A DNA stretch of 64,000 nucleotides from Bacillus sp. B-jedd (GCF_000821085.1 NZ_CCXR01000001.1:1881001-1945000); one strand, 5' to 3'; positions 9,226 to 17,787 are shown, numbered from the stretch's first letter. Program-made: numbers and translations. Notes: generated from the letters alone by a model not told the origin.

Positions 9226-9651
9226 ATGAAAATTAAACAGGTCATGACAACCGATGTGGAAACTTGTACGCCGGACACGCCGATTTTCGAGATTGCGAAG
9301 AAGATGAAGGAGCTGGATGTTGGGGTCATTCCAATTTGTGAAGGGGACGAGCTGAAAGGATTGGCTACGGATAGGGACATCGTTCTCAATGCGATTGCCG
9401 AGCAATGGCCGCTCGATACTCCGATTTCAAGGGTGATGACTGAAGATCCTGTCAGGGGCACAGTGGACATGTCGGCGGAAGAGGCGGCCGAACTGATGGC
9501 CGACGTACAAATAAGAAGGCTGCCAATCGTCGAGCAGGGCCGGTTGATCGGAATCGTGTCTCTCGGAGACCTCGCGATCGAGAGAAATCTGACAGACGAT
9601 GCCGGGGAAGCGCTCGAGGAAATATCAGAGCCATCGAAACCGAAAAAGTAA
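9226..9651 (+). CDS. Tandem CBS domain protein
   Basis: A 141-residue protein made of two CBS domains (residues ~1-60 and ~70-125), each with the VGVIP / RRLPIV type strand and the GLATDRDIV / GIVSLGDLA end. Paired CBS domains bind adenine nucleotides (AMP, ATP, SAM or NAD) and act as sensors. There is no attached enzyme domain, as in YhcV/YkuL-like stress proteins of Bacillus. ATG 9226 was chosen for AAAGGAGG 7-8 nt upstream; the longer frame upstream has no site. Confidence 0.9.
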   Translation: MKIKQVMTTDVETCTPDTPIFEIAKKMKELDVGVIPICEGDELKGLATDRDIVLNAIAEQWPLDTPISRVMTEDPVRGTVDMSAEEAAELMADVQIRRLPIVEQGRLIGIVSLGDLAIERNLTDDAGEALEEISEPSKPKK

Positions 9652-9657
9652 ACTGTT

Positions 9658-9690
9658 TTCCCGCACAGACAAGATGTGCGGGTTTTATTT
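9658..9690 (+). terminator. Rho-independent terminator after the CBS gene
   Basis: Perfect 8-bp stem CCCGCACA / TGTGCGGG with a 7-nt loop, followed by TTTTATTTT, directly after the CBS stop codon. Confidence 0.9.
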
Positions 9691-9709
9691 TGTGCGGGGT
9701 TTTTTTGAA

Positions 9710-9829
9710 AATCGGGCTAGGATTTAAAAAATCGATGATATATTGAAATAATCGCTGATATAAATAAAAAATCGTTGATATTTAAAAATAATCGCTGATA
9801 TCTAAAAATAATCGCCGATATCCGATTTA
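9710..9829. repeat. 20-bp-period direct repeat, core AATCGNTGATAT
   Basis: The core AATCG starts at 9730, 9750, 9770, 9790 and 9810, exactly 20 bp apart, with a worn copy at 9710. The copies read AATCGATGATAT, AATCGCTGATAT, AATCGTTGATAT, AATCGCTGATAT and AATCGCCGATAT; the spacers are A/T-rich and vary. The array lies between the convergent CBS and lipoprotein genes. No open frame crosses it. Confidence 0.9.
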
Positions 9830-9904
9830 GCGGCGGGAAAGCGGCCAGGCAGAAAAGAAATCCCAGCTGCAAAACCCGCCTAGCCTAAAAAACCTAAGCA
9901 ACAA

Positions 9905-9932
9905 AAAACCAGCAAGCCGCCGCCTGCTGGTC
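9905..9932 (-). terminator. Terminator of the YtkA-like lipoprotein gene
   Basis: On the minus strand a hairpin ACCAGCAG / TTGCTGGT around a GCGGC-rich loop is followed by TTTTTTG, about 10 bp after the stop codon. Confidence 0.8.
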
Positions 9933-9941
9933 CTTAATATC

Positions 9942-10688
9942 TTATTTTACTGTTACCGCTTTTTCCTCATGTTCATGCAAATCGCCTTTTTCGACGTGGA
10001 CATTCACGGTGAAATTGCCTGCAGAAGGGAAGGTATGCTTCACTTCATATTTGCCGGCGCCAGCTTCATGGGCAGGGATGAACTCATGCTTTTCCTCACC
10101 GTTTTTCCAAACTTCAAACGTGATTTTCGCGCCTTCGAGCGGCTTGTCCTCATGCTTGATCAGAGCGGACAACACAGTTTCCTTACCGGAATCAGCGGAA
10201 GCCACCGGAAAGTCAATTGCCACACTGCTTTCGCCGTGCCCGTGCTCATGTCCATCCGAAGACTCATGCGCCGCCTCGTGCTCGGACGGATTGCCGACAA
10301 CGAAATCCTTCTTCGGCATATTGTGCATATCGCGTGCCGTCACATGGCTGATCACCACATAATTTCCTTCCTCGGCAAACTTCTTCTTCACCGAATAAAT
10401 GCCATCGCCAACATGCTTCGCCTCAAGCATTTCATGATCCTTATCACCCTGCTTGAAAACCTCGAACTTCACTTCATTTGCATCCTCGACGTTTTCATCG
10501 CCTTGCGTTACATGGGCCTTGATTTCCGTCTCGACATTCGGATCTATTTTATCAGGAAGAAGAATTTCGACCTCAATCATCTTCGGCGGCTCATCCCCAC
10601 CGGATACCTTGTCTTTGTCATTCCCTCCGGAACAGCCAACAAGTGCGGCCATTGCCAAACCAATCAACAAAACGAGCAACTTTTTCAT
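9942..10688 (-). CDS. Lipoprotein with two YtkA/FixH-like domains
   Basis: A 248-residue secreted lipoprotein. The signal peptide (residues 1-18) ends in the lipobox LVGC. Two homologous immunoglobulin-like YtkA domains follow (about 40-125 and 150-245), each with a KFEVFK / TFEVWK strand and a GNYVV / GNFTV end, separated by a His-rich linker with EHEAAHESSDGHEHGHGE. That linker could bind metal ions, an inference. The start is ATG 10688 with AAGGGGATT upstream; the longer frame lacks a site. A NarL-type two-component system is encoded next upstream on the same strand, and may control it. Confidence 0.85.
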   Translation of the reverse strand: MKKLLVLLIGLAMAALVGCSGGNDKDKVSGGDEPPKMIEVEILLPDKIDPNVETEIKAHVTQGDENVEDANEVKFEVFKQGDKDHEMLEAKHVGDGIYSVKKKFAEEGNYVVISHVTARDMHNMPKKDFVVGNPSEHEAAHESSDGHEHGHGESSVAIDFPVASADSGKETVLSALIKHEDKPLEGAKITFEVWKNGEEKHEFIPAHEAGAGKYEVKHTFPSAGNFTVNVHVEKGDLHEHEEKAVTVK

Positions 10689-10816
10689 AACAATCCCCTT
10701 TAGCCAAAGTAGTTTATCCATAAAGGTGCAAAATCCTATCACTACTATTTTACACTATAAGCATAGAACCTTTAATGGCTCACCCGGGCTAGAGGCAGGC
10801 GGAAAATGTGACGGAA

Positions 10817-11452
10817 TTATGACAACTGATGCCTGACAGCATAACCAGCCAGCTGGACCCGATTATCCAGTTCAAGCTTCTCGAGCAAATTCTTCACATG
10901 ATTCTTCACCGTATTCTCCGCAATCGAAAGCTGATTGGCAATCTCCCGGTTCGTCAGCCCTTGAGTGATAAGCTGTAAAATTTCCTTTTCCCTCGGCGTA
11001 AGCGAGGCCGCAGCCGAAGGCTCCGCACCCTTAAACTGCCCGAATAGCTTCCCGGCGATACCACGGGCTGCATCATCCTTGCCAGCAATCAAGGCAGATA
11101 AATATTCAAGCCAATCGTCCGGATCCATACTTTTCAAAAGATACCCTTGCGCGCCGAACTGCACCGCCGAAAACAAATCAGCCACATCATCCGACACACT
11201 CAGCATGATTACCTTTACCGCAGGAAACTCATCCTTAATCCGCTTCGTCGCCTCAAGTCCGCCCATCACAGGCATCCCAATATCCATCAACACCACATTC
11301 GGCAGCAGCTCCCGGCACAACCCAACCGCCTCAAGCCCGTTCCGCGCCTCACCCGCAATTGAAAAACCCGCGACGCCCTCAAGCATCGACCTGATCGCCT
11401 CCCGGGCATGCGGGTGATCATCCGCAATCAACACTCGGCACACATTATTCAT
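10817..11452 (-). CDS. NarL/LuxR-family response regulator
   Basis: A 211-residue transcription regulator. The receiver domain covers residues 1-120 with the acidic pocket DD at 11-12, the phosphoacceptor Asp57 in VLMDIGMP and Lys at about 106. The LuxR-type helix-turn-helix covers ~148-208 (LTPREKEILQLITQG ... IAENTVKNHV). The gene overlaps the 3' end of the kinase gene by 8 bp and is translated after it. Target genes are unknown; the neighbouring lipoprotein is a candidate. Confidence 0.93.
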   Translation of the reverse strand: MNNVCRVLIADDHPHAREAIRSMLEGVAGFSIAGEARNGLEAVGLCRELLPNVVLMDIGMPVMGGLEATKRIKDEFPAVKVIMLSVSDDVADLFSAVQFGAQGYLLKSMDPDDWLEYLSALIAGKDDAARGIAGKLFGQFKGAEPSAAASLTPREKEILQLITQGLTNREIANQLSIAENTVKNHVKNLLEKLELDNRVQLAGYAVRHQLS

Positions 11453-12245
11453 CTCTCTTTTTTCCTTTCAAAATGAACTTTGTTCCCGTCCCCACAACAG
11501 AACGGATGTCCAGTACAGCGGAAAGGGCCGCTGCCCGCTCCTTGACCATCGCCAGCCCGTAGTGGGCGGCATTCACTTCAGCCGGTACAAAGCCGCGGCC
11601 ATCATCCTCAACAGAAAGCTCCCAGTCCGGGCCGTTGTTCCAGAGGTATATCGTCGCGGCCTCCGCACCGGAATGCTTCTGGATGTTCGTAAATACTTCT
11701 TGGACAATCCCGAATAATAAAACTTCCTCGGAAGCCGAAAATAAATCTTCATCAACAGTGATCTCAATTTCTGTTTCAATCCCGGTAACGGTTTGCCAAT
11801 TTTCAAGCCAATGCCGGATTCTTTTTGCCAAGGTCATCCCTTCATTGGGGGTCAGTCTAAGGTTGAAAATCGCCTGCCTGAGCTGCGTATCGATCGAGTT
11901 TGTCAAAGTTCCCGCCTCTTGCAGTTTTCCTTTTTTTAAGTGGACTTTCATTAGAAACAGGGACTGCGCGATGCTGTCATGAAGCTCTTTCGCGAGCCGC
12001 TCGCGTTCCTCGTAAATCGCGTGCACTTCACGCTCTTTCGTGATCCTTCTGTTTTTGACTTCAATCATCCTGAACATCCACACAGTGTAAATACATGAAA
12101 TGATGAAAGTCAGAAAAGTAATCAAATAATTGCCCGTATCCATAGAGAGATGATCAAGAAACACCCCATGGCGCAAAAATTCAAACCCGCCAATCAAAAT
12201 GGTCGGGAGGAGGATACTGAAGATTTTCAAATACCGGTAAGACAT
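11445..12245 (-). CDS. Sensor histidine kinase (HisKA_3 type)
   Basis: A 266-residue membrane kinase and partner of the NarL-type regulator. Two membrane segments (about 5-25 and 38-60) enclose a very short external loop, so it may sense the membrane itself or a partner protein. The HisKA_3 motif AKELHDSIAQSL gives His89 as phosphorylation site, and the HATPase has the NIQKHSGA N-box and VEDDGRGF G-box. The ATG follows GGAGCG at good distance. Similar in plan to the NreB/LiaS group; the exact orthologue is not clear. Confidence 0.92.
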   Translation of the reverse strand: MSYRYLKIFSILLPTILIGGFEFLRHGVFLDHLSMDTGNYLITFLTFIISCIYTVWMFRMIEVKNRRITKEREVHAIYEERERLAKELHDSIAQSLFLMKVHLKKGKLQEAGTLTNSIDTQLRQAIFNLRLTPNEGMTLAKRIRHWLENWQTVTGIETEIEITVDEDLFSASEEVLLFGIVQEVFTNIQKHSGAEAATIYLWNNGPDWELSVEDDGRGFVPAEVNAAHYGLAMVKERAAALSAVLDIRSVVGTGTKFILKGKKRDE

Positions 12246-12331
12246 GATTATCGCTCCAAATAAGTAGCATTCTACTTCAAGTTATATCATACTTTGAGTA
12301 GGGATTTTAGCTAAATGATTGGGGATGCGGA

Positions 12332-12742
12332 ATGGACAGAGCGGACGTCGTATATGGACTGATTTTTGACAAGGAAACCAACCAAGTATTAATGGTTAAT
12401 AATGTGGGGTCCGGCTGGACTTTGCCAGGCGGCATGGTTGAGAAAGGGGAAATCCTGACCGAGGGGCTCGTTCGCGAGGTGTATGAAGAGACGGGGTTAA
12501 CAGTTGAAGCACGGGAATTGCTCGCAGTGAAGGAGGCTTTCCGGCCCGACCGGGGACATCATGTCCTATTTTTCACTTTCGCTGCCTATGTATCAGGGGG
12601 GACCATATCCATTCAGTTTCCTGAAGAAATAATAGAGGTGAAATGGGTGGATGTGAAAACCGCCAATTCCTTAATGCCTTATTATGAAGAAGGAATCGAA
12701 AGGCTTTTGCAACGCCCGGCGGCTTATAAGTTTCTAGGGTGA
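12332..12742 (+). CDS. Nudix hydrolase
   Basis: A 136-residue protein with a complete Nudix box (GGMVEKGE ... REVYEETGL, residues ~30-52) that binds Mg2+ and cleaves nucleoside diphosphates linked to another group. GGGGA upstream supports ATG 12332. It is divergent from the kinase gene. Substrate unknown (NTPs, ADP-ribose and others are possible). Confidence 0.92.
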   Translation: MDRADVVYGLIFDKETNQVLMVNNVGSGWTLPGGMVEKGEILTEGLVREVYEETGLTVEARELLAVKEAFRPDRGHHVLFFTFAAYVSGGTISIQFPEEIIEVKWVDVKTANSLMPYYEEGIERLLQRPAAYKFLG

Positions 12743-12790
12743 GGCAGTCGGGGGAGAAAAAGTCGAACGGGTAGAACTGAATTTTTGCGA

Positions 12791-12820
12791 AACAGGAGCT
12801 GCCATCGCAAGCTCCTGTTA
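12791..12820. terminator. Hairpin between Nudix and DUF4359-like genes
   Basis: Stem AACAGGAGCT / AGCTCCTGTT with a 10-nt interior. The T tracts on both sides are weak. It lies between two convergent genes and may end transcription both ways. Confidence 0.5.
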
Positions 12821-12839
12821 GATAGTTTACATAATATTA

Positions 12840-13133
12840 TTATCTTAAAAATAGTTCCACCCAGATTGGCGGCTTCAGGTTTTCCCTGGACAGCTCGATG
12901 AATTGGCCCATGACGCCGAGGTGTGATACCCCATACTCTTCATCAACGATAGGGGTGTAGATTGAAAAAATCAGCAGATTCGATTTTTCAATGTCATCAG
13001 GGTGTGAGATGGATGGTTCATCTGCGAATTTTTGTTCTGCATAAGCTATGTAGTCCGTCTCAGACGGATTCATAAATGCCAAGACCGCTGCCAGACAAAC
13101 AGCAGCCGCGATGATTGTTATTTTTTTTACCAT
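12840..13133 (-). CDS. Small exported protein, DUF4359-like
   Basis: A 97-residue protein with an N-terminal membrane segment/signal (residues 3-20), then NPSETDYIAYAEQKF and a C-terminal FSIYTP stretch. These match my memory of the DUF4359 family; function unknown. ATG 13133 is favoured because GGGAG is 9 nt upstream; the ATG at 13142 overlaps that site. It starts 15 bp after the DUF5316-like gene and forms an operon with it. Confidence 0.68.
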   Translation of the reverse strand: MVKKITIIAAAVCLAAVLAFMNPSETDYIAYAEQKFADEPSISHPDDIEKSNLLIFSIYTPIVDEEYGVSHLGVMGQFIELSRENLKPPIWVELFLR

Positions 13134-13148
13134 AATGAACATCTCCCG

Positions 13149-13439
13149 TTAATGGAATAATGTATAGAGAAGGACCGCCCCGAGCAAATTTGGCAATCCG
13201 AATAACGCAAACTGTGTCATCGTCCTTTGACGCTCACGCCGGTCGTCTTTCGATTCCGTTAGAAAGTTTGCCCGGATCCTGTCGCCGCTCAGCATGGAAC
13301 CGGAAAAAACAGCGGAAATCAGGATAGAAGCAAGACCGATGCCGCCAGGTAAGAAATAGGCATACGCAGTTCCAAAGAGATAAGGCGAAACAAACGAAGC
13401 GATGATAGCCAGGACAGTACCGCTAATAAATATCTTCAT
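13149..13439 (-). CDS. Small membrane protein, DUF5316-like
   Basis: A 96-residue protein with three membrane segments (about 3-20, 28-50 and 75-95) and a cytoplasmic loop with SGDRIRANFLTESKDDRRER, typical in my memory of DUF5316 in Bacillus. Function unknown. ATG with GGGGAGG at good distance. First gene of a two-gene operon. Confidence 0.7.
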   Translation of the reverse strand: MKIFISGTVLAIIASFVSPYLFGTAYAYFLPGGIGLASILISAVFSGSMLSGDRIRANFLTESKDDRRERQRTMTQFALFGLPNLLGAVLLYTLFH

Positions 13440-13654
13440 CGAAAAACCTCCCCGGAGATGATCTTACATTTCTTCCAAAATAAACCACTATACTTAAATA
13501 GTAAAGTTTACCATCACGTATTGCAATAGATACATAGATATTTTCATATTATTGTAAGATATAGAAAATTATTAACTATTTATAAATGCTGAGCAGATCT
13601 TCTGGTGTTTAAGAGGAATATCTATAAAAGTGGAAAACCGTACAAGACAGAATG

Positions 13655-13683
13655 TTGACAAATAAAGAATTCCGAGGTATTAT
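13655..13683 (+). promoter_or_regulatory. Sigma-A promoter of the mhqO-like gene
   Basis: TTGACA at 13655-13660, a 17-bp spacer and TATTAT at 13678-13683. This is a near-consensus vegetative promoter, so expression needs a repressor to hold it down; the operator that starts at the next base fits this. Predicted transcription start about 13690, giving a leader of ~130 nt. Confidence 0.85.
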
Positions 13684-13763
13684 TATCTCGAATTAAAGAT
13701 ATTTTAATTAAGTTGGATACTTCAAATGTAATTTTTTTACGAAGATATCTTCACTTCAAGATA
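13684..13763 (+). promoter_or_regulatory. Two MhqR-type operators
   Basis: Box 1 has ATCT at 13685-13688 and AGAT at 13697-13700; box 2 has ATCT at 13747-13750 and AGAT at 13759-13762. Both have the 8-bp interior (CGAATTAA, TCACTTCA) and flanking T/A of the Bacillus subtilis MhqR site as I recall it (ATCTcgaAtTCgAGAT). Box 1 covers the predicted transcription start; the centres are 62 bp apart. MhqR is a MarR-type repressor released by quinones and catechols. Confidence 0.75.
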
Positions 13764-13822
13764 ATTTATGAAAGCGAGCTTTATTGCTCTAGTCTGAAGA
13801 ATATTAAATGGAGGGACTAGCA

Positions 13823-14809
13823 ATGGAAAACTTAAAAGGAATACACCATATTACCGCTATTACTAGCAGTGCGGAAAAAATTTATGATTTCTTCACTAAT
13901 GTGTTAGGCGTTCGGTTAGTAAAGAAAACCGTTAACCAGGATGATATCCAATCATATCATTTATTTTTTGCGGATGATGTGGGAAGCGCGGGAACAGACA
14001 TGACATTTTTTGATTTCCCCGGAAGCCGGAAAGGGTCCCATGGAACAGACGAGATATCAAAAACCTCATTCCGTGTGCCAACAGATGCCGCATTAGAGTA
14101 TTGGCTTAGCCGATTTAACAGATTAGATATCAAACATAAAGGAATCACTGAGCAATTTGGCAAAAGGACATTATCCTTTTCCGACTTTGATGACCAGCAA
14201 TATCAATTGATTTCTGATGAAAGAAATGAGGGCGTGGAATCGGGTACACCTTGGCAAAAAGGACCTATCCCATTGGAATACGCGATTACTGGGTTGGGTC
14301 CCGTTTTTATCCGTATTTCAAATTTTGATTACTTCAAAGCAGTCATGGAAGAGGTTTTAATGTTTAAGGAAATTGCCGAGGAAGGTTCTTATCATTTGTT
14401 TGAAACAGGGGAAGGCGGGAACGGTGCGCAAGTAATCGTGGAGGATAATGAATCACTTCCACGCGCTATGCAGGGATATGGTACCGTCCATCATGCAGCG
14501 TTCCGTGTCGATGACCGGGCAGCGCTGGAAGAGTGGAAGGGGAGAATGCAGTCCTTCCGCATGCCGAACTCTGGTTATGTTGAACGATATTATTTCGGAT
14601 CACTGTATGCGAGGGTGGCTCCGCAAATTTTATTCGAGCTGGCAACGGATGGGCCTGGTTTCATGGGCGATGAACCTTATGAAACACTTGGTGAAAAATT
14701 GTCACTGCCGCCATTCCTTGAACCGAAACGAGAAGAAATAGAACAATTAGTAAGGCCAATCGACACAGTCAGAAGTACGAAAGTTTTTGAAAAGGAATAT
14801 GAAAAATAA
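13823..14809 (+). CDS. mhqO: Ring-cleaving dioxygenase, MhqO-like glyoxalase-fold protein
   Basis: A 328-residue protein of the vicinal oxygen chelate fold with two halves. Metal-ligand candidates are the His pair in GIHHITAIT (residue ~7), His in VHHAAFRV (~222) and Glu in ILFELATDGPGF (~274). It resembles Bacillus MhqO/MhqA-type dioxygenases that open (hydro)quinone rings during quinone stress. ATG 13823 follows GGAGGG; the ATG at 13808 overlaps it. Two MhqR-type boxes upstream support the assignment. A strong terminator follows, so it is a single-gene unit. Confidence 0.85.
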   Translation: MENLKGIHHITAITSSAEKIYDFFTNVLGVRLVKKTVNQDDIQSYHLFFADDVGSAGTDMTFFDFPGSRKGSHGTDEISKTSFRVPTDAALEYWLSRFNRLDIKHKGITEQFGKRTLSFSDFDDQQYQLISDERNEGVESGTPWQKGPIPLEYAITGLGPVFIRISNFDYFKAVMEEVLMFKEIAEEGSYHLFETGEGGNGAQVIVEDNESLPRAMQGYGTVHHAAFRVDDRAALEEWKGRMQSFRMPNSGYVERYYFGSLYARVAPQILFELATDGPGFMGDEPYETLGEKLSLPPFLEPKREEIEQLVRPIDTVRSTKVFEKEYEK

Positions 14810-14824
14810 AAGGTGCCACGCAAA

Positions 14825-14872
14825 AAAAAGGCACAAGAACCCGCTTGTGAATGGATTCTTGTGCCTTTTCCT
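14825..14872. terminator. Strong bidirectional terminator
   Basis: AAAAGGCACAAGAA pairs with TTCTTGTGCCTTTT across a 16-nt interior. Both strands end in a T run, so it can serve both the mhqO-like gene and the VWA lipoprotein gene on the minus strand. Confidence 0.9.
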
Positions 14873-14887
14873 TTTTGTCTGTAAGAT

Positions 14888-16288
14888 TTAACTCTTATAC
14901 TTAGCCTTCATTTCTTCTTCTTTTTCCTTAATGGATTTCTTGAGGTTCGTTCCTTCTGTTTTCAAGGTATCTCGTAGTTCTTTATGTCTTTCATCCATAA
15001 AGTCTTTCATAATATCGAATCGCTGCTTGATAAGACTTTCGACTTCCTGCCTGACCTCGGAATTAATTTGCTCTTTATCTTTAAGATAGTACATGGCTTC
15101 CTGGAGGCGCGATTTCTCATCATAGATCAGATTGCTGAATTCTGTTTTCTTGTCATAAAGTTCATTTTCTTTTTTGGCTTGTTCATTCCAGACCTCATTC
15201 CAGTTCTTGCTTCCCCAATTCCACCATTCATTCCAAAGGCGGCGCCGCTCATCTTCCCATAGCTTTTCGAAATCCTTGGCGGTTTTGACGGTTTCATATT
15301 CTCCGCCGCCCGCTTCGGCAACAGCAATCAACTGTTTTTGCCCATTGCTGTCGACATCGAAGCCAATGATGTTGACGACCGCTTTAATATTGGAGTCATG
15401 GAGTTCTTTTGCGGCCTTTACTGGATCACCGTCACAAGTTTCAACACCATCACTTACGACATAAATGATGTTTTCGCCTTCCGTGCCGACTTTTTCAAAA
15501 TCAGCTTTTGTTTGGGCGATTGCATTTGCGATTGGCGTCCAGCCGGTCGGCTGAAACTTACCTAAAGAGGATTTGAAATCAGACTCATTATACGGTTTGA
15601 AATCATAAACGATTTCTGTACTTTCACACGAAACTTTTTTGTCGCTATCGCTGTTACTTCCTTTATGACCATAAACTCGGAGCGAAACATTTGCTTCCTC
15701 AGGCATAGAAGAGACGAATTGATTGATGGCATCCTTCGCCAGCTCCATTTTTGTTTTGCCGCCTATTTTCTGGGCCATGCTTCCGCTTGCGTCCAAAAGG
15801 ATTGCAATATTAACATTCATATCAAGATCCCCATCATCGCCAAGTTTCATGCCGCCTGGCATTTTCGTCAGTGTTGTCTCGATCTTAGGATTGAATTCCT
15901 CATAATAATCATAATACGGCTGATAATTTTTGCCCTCTGCCATAAGTTTCAACAGCTCCTCGTAAACTTGGAAGCTATCTTTATCCTGGAAAGACTTTTC
16001 GTCCAGGGCTCTATGTACAACCGCCTTATTATAACCGTTACCAGTATATTTGCCGGGCTTTTCTTTTATAATATCTTCTACACTGCCGGCAATTCCGTAA
16101 TCGTTATCTTCCTTTTCCTCTGGTTCATTTTTTTCCTTTTTCTGTTCTTTTCCTTTACCTTTTGCTTTATCCGTTTCCTCGCTCTTGTTTTTATCAGCCG
16201 AAGCACCTTCTTTAGCTCCGCATGCAGATAATGCCAGAAGGGAAACTAAGAGTAATGTTAGGAACAGGAATAATTTTTTCTTCTTCAT
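14888..16288 (-). CDS. VWA-domain lipoprotein
   Basis: A 466-residue lipoprotein. The signal peptide ends in a LSAC lipobox (Cys ~23) and is followed by a Lys/Glu-rich linker (to ~65). The von Willebrand A domain (about 150-335) has an intact MIDAS: DASGS (ILLDASGSM), Thr in PTGWTPIANAI and Asp in VSDGVETCDGD. A long charged helical C-terminus (~340-466) looks like coiled coil. It is reminiscent of the shorter Bacillus YwmC/YwmD proteins. The start ATG 16288 begins the signal peptide. Function unknown; VWA lipoproteins usually bind partner proteins outside the membrane. Confidence 0.85.
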   Translation of the reverse strand: MKKKKLFLFLTLLLVSLLALSACGAKEGASADKNKSEETDKAKGKGKEQKKEKNEPEEKEDNDYGIAGSVEDIIKEKPGKYTGNGYNKAVVHRALDEKSFQDKDSFQVYEELLKLMAEGKNYQPYYDYYEEFNPKIETTLTKMPGGMKLGDDGDLDMNVNIAILLDASGSMAQKIGGKTKMELAKDAINQFVSSMPEEANVSLRVYGHKGSNSDSDKKVSCESTEIVYDFKPYNESDFKSSLGKFQPTGWTPIANAIAQTKADFEKVGTEGENIIYVVSDGVETCDGDPVKAAKELHDSNIKAVVNIIGFDVDSNGQKQLIAVAEAGGGEYETVKTAKDFEKLWEDERRRLWNEWWNWGSKNWNEVWNEQAKKENELYDKKTEFSNLIYDEKSRLQEAMYYLKDKEQINSEVRQEVESLIKQRFDIMKDFMDERHKELRDTLKTEGTNLKKSIKEKEEEMKAKYKS

Positions 16289-16312
16289 TGATATTGGAAC
16301 ACCCCTTGCCAT

Positions 16313-16790
16313 TAAAAATATGATTAAAAATAAAAAGTCACTTCATCCAGCTATTCTCCCTGTTTTAATGCATAACAACAGTGAAAATAGGAACAAACAT
16401 GGCTCGCTAACAGTTTAACCCAGTTATGGGTATTATTGAAGTTTTATTGCCAGGATTTTGCTCGATTGGAAGCATAATAAGTAGAAAGTCCCGTTTGATT
16501 AAGGACTAATAGCCTAGCGATGAGGGTATAGAATAAGGGGTAGTTTAAAAAGGCTAAATTAATTTGTGTTTGATGGGAAGATTAGTAATGAAAGATTTTT
16601 TGCAAAAAAACAAGGGAATTTTAAAAGTTTTTCGTTTTTAGGTTTATTATCCTGTGAAAGGGGAATGAATAGTTAGTCTGACTGAAAATTCATAACCTGA
16701 GTGTTATTGTTTTTCTAAACAGATATAACTATTGTATACTTCCATTAACAATATACGCATAGTGAAAACTTATTAATGAGGGAGATAATG
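16313..16790 (+). promoter_or_regulatory. Intergenic region with a possible sigma-B promoter
   Basis: About 480 bp between the divergent VWA lipoprotein and RsbR-like genes hold no credible gene. GTTTAT at 16642-16647 and GGGAAT at 16661-16666, 13 bp apart, fit a sigma-B promoter (GTTTAA, GGGTAT) moderately and would suit a stressosome gene. The leader would be ~115 nt. A TATACT at about 16735 could instead be a sigma-A -10 box. Confidence 0.35.
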
Positions 16791-17627
16791 ATGAATTCTA
16801 CATATACATTAGGCGTACAAATTTCTGAGTTCGTTTCTGACAATCGTATAGAGTTTAAAGAGAAACTTCTGTCTGAGGCGGTTGGCGTTGCCAATAAAAT
16901 AAATGATATCCTTCAAACGGGGAATATTGACCTTTTGAAAAATGCCGAGAAGCTTGTCAATTATGTCTTGCTTGATCAAAAAAAGGAACTAGTGGAATTT
17001 GCGGAGCAGGAAGGCGTGGTATGGGCAGAACATGCTCTGACGCTGGCATTCAAGCTTGAGTGGATCCAGGCGATCCGCAGAACCTTATGGCAATTTGTTT
17101 ATCAATTCGATGAGGAAGAAGGAGTCACGCTCGGGAAAGAGGACTTCTTCACTCTTGAAAAGATGATTAATGACCAAATTGACCAATTCCTGAACAACTT
17201 TTTCTTAAGCTACTCCACGTTTAAAGATGGATTGTTATACACACAACGTAAATTGGTTGAGCATTTGTCTGTACCCATTATTCCTGTCAGCCCTTCGGTT
17301 TCTGTTCTTCCGTTGATCGGGCTTATTGACAATTATCGTATGCAGATTATTGAGGAAAAAGTACTGATTGAAATTTCCAATCAAAAAGTTCAAACCTTGG
17401 TCATGGACCTTTCCGGAATCGCCGAAATGGAAATGGACGTCATCGACCAGTTCCAGAAAGTATTGAACGGGATAAACATGATGGGCTGCAAAGGAATCAT
17501 CACCGGCCTGCGCCCTGACCTTGTCCGGAAAATGATCCACGCCGGCATCTCATTCGCCGAGAAAGTGGAAACGAAAGCGACACTGCAGGAAACTCTTAAA
17601 AAATACTTGGCAGTTGAATCGGTCTAA
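16791..17627 (+). CDS. RsbR-paralogue, STAS-domain stressosome protein
   Basis: A 278-residue protein with a variable helical N-terminal domain (about 1-150, globin-like in RsbR relatives) and a C-terminal STAS domain (~160-275) starting near IPVSPSVSVLPLIG. RsbR proteins form the stressosome that controls sigma B. The Thr of the second RsbRA phosphosite is kept (IITGLRPD, RsbRA Thr205), but in DLSGIAEMEMDV the position of Thr171 seems to be Met. ATG 16791 gives the best spacing to GGGAG; ATG 16788 is also possible. Confidence 0.85.
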   Translation: MNSTYTLGVQISEFVSDNRIEFKEKLLSEAVGVANKINDILQTGNIDLLKNAEKLVNYVLLDQKKELVEFAEQEGVVWAEHALTLAFKLEWIQAIRRTLWQFVYQFDEEEGVTLGKEDFFTLEKMINDQIDQFLNNFFLSYSTFKDGLLYTQRKLVEHLSVPIIPVSPSVSVLPLIGLIDNYRMQIIEEKVLIEISNQKVQTLVMDLSGIAEMEMDVIDQFQKVLNGINMMGCKGIITGLRPDLVRKMIHAGISFAEKVETKATLQETLKKYLAVESV

Positions 17628-17633
17628 TTGTGA

Positions 17634-17660
17634 GCCGCTCCGGGATCGGGGCGGTTTTTT
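17634..17660 (+). terminator. Terminator of the RsbR-like gene
   Basis: CCGCTCC / GGGGCGG hairpin followed by TTTTTT, a few bases after the stop codon. Confidence 0.88.
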
Positions 17661-17787
17661 GGTGTCTTCGTGGTGGTGAGTTTCAATTTTATCGATTTTC
17701 GTGTTTAAAAATAATTCAATATTTCTGGAATTCCGGCTGGTTAGCCAATGATATACTGACTGTATAAGAATGGAGGTGCTTTGCTAG

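Noticed and set aside
16493..16529. Sigma-B promoter with GTTTGA and GGGTAT before the RsbR-like gene
   Set aside because: The two boxes are 25 bp apart; sigma-B needs 12-15.
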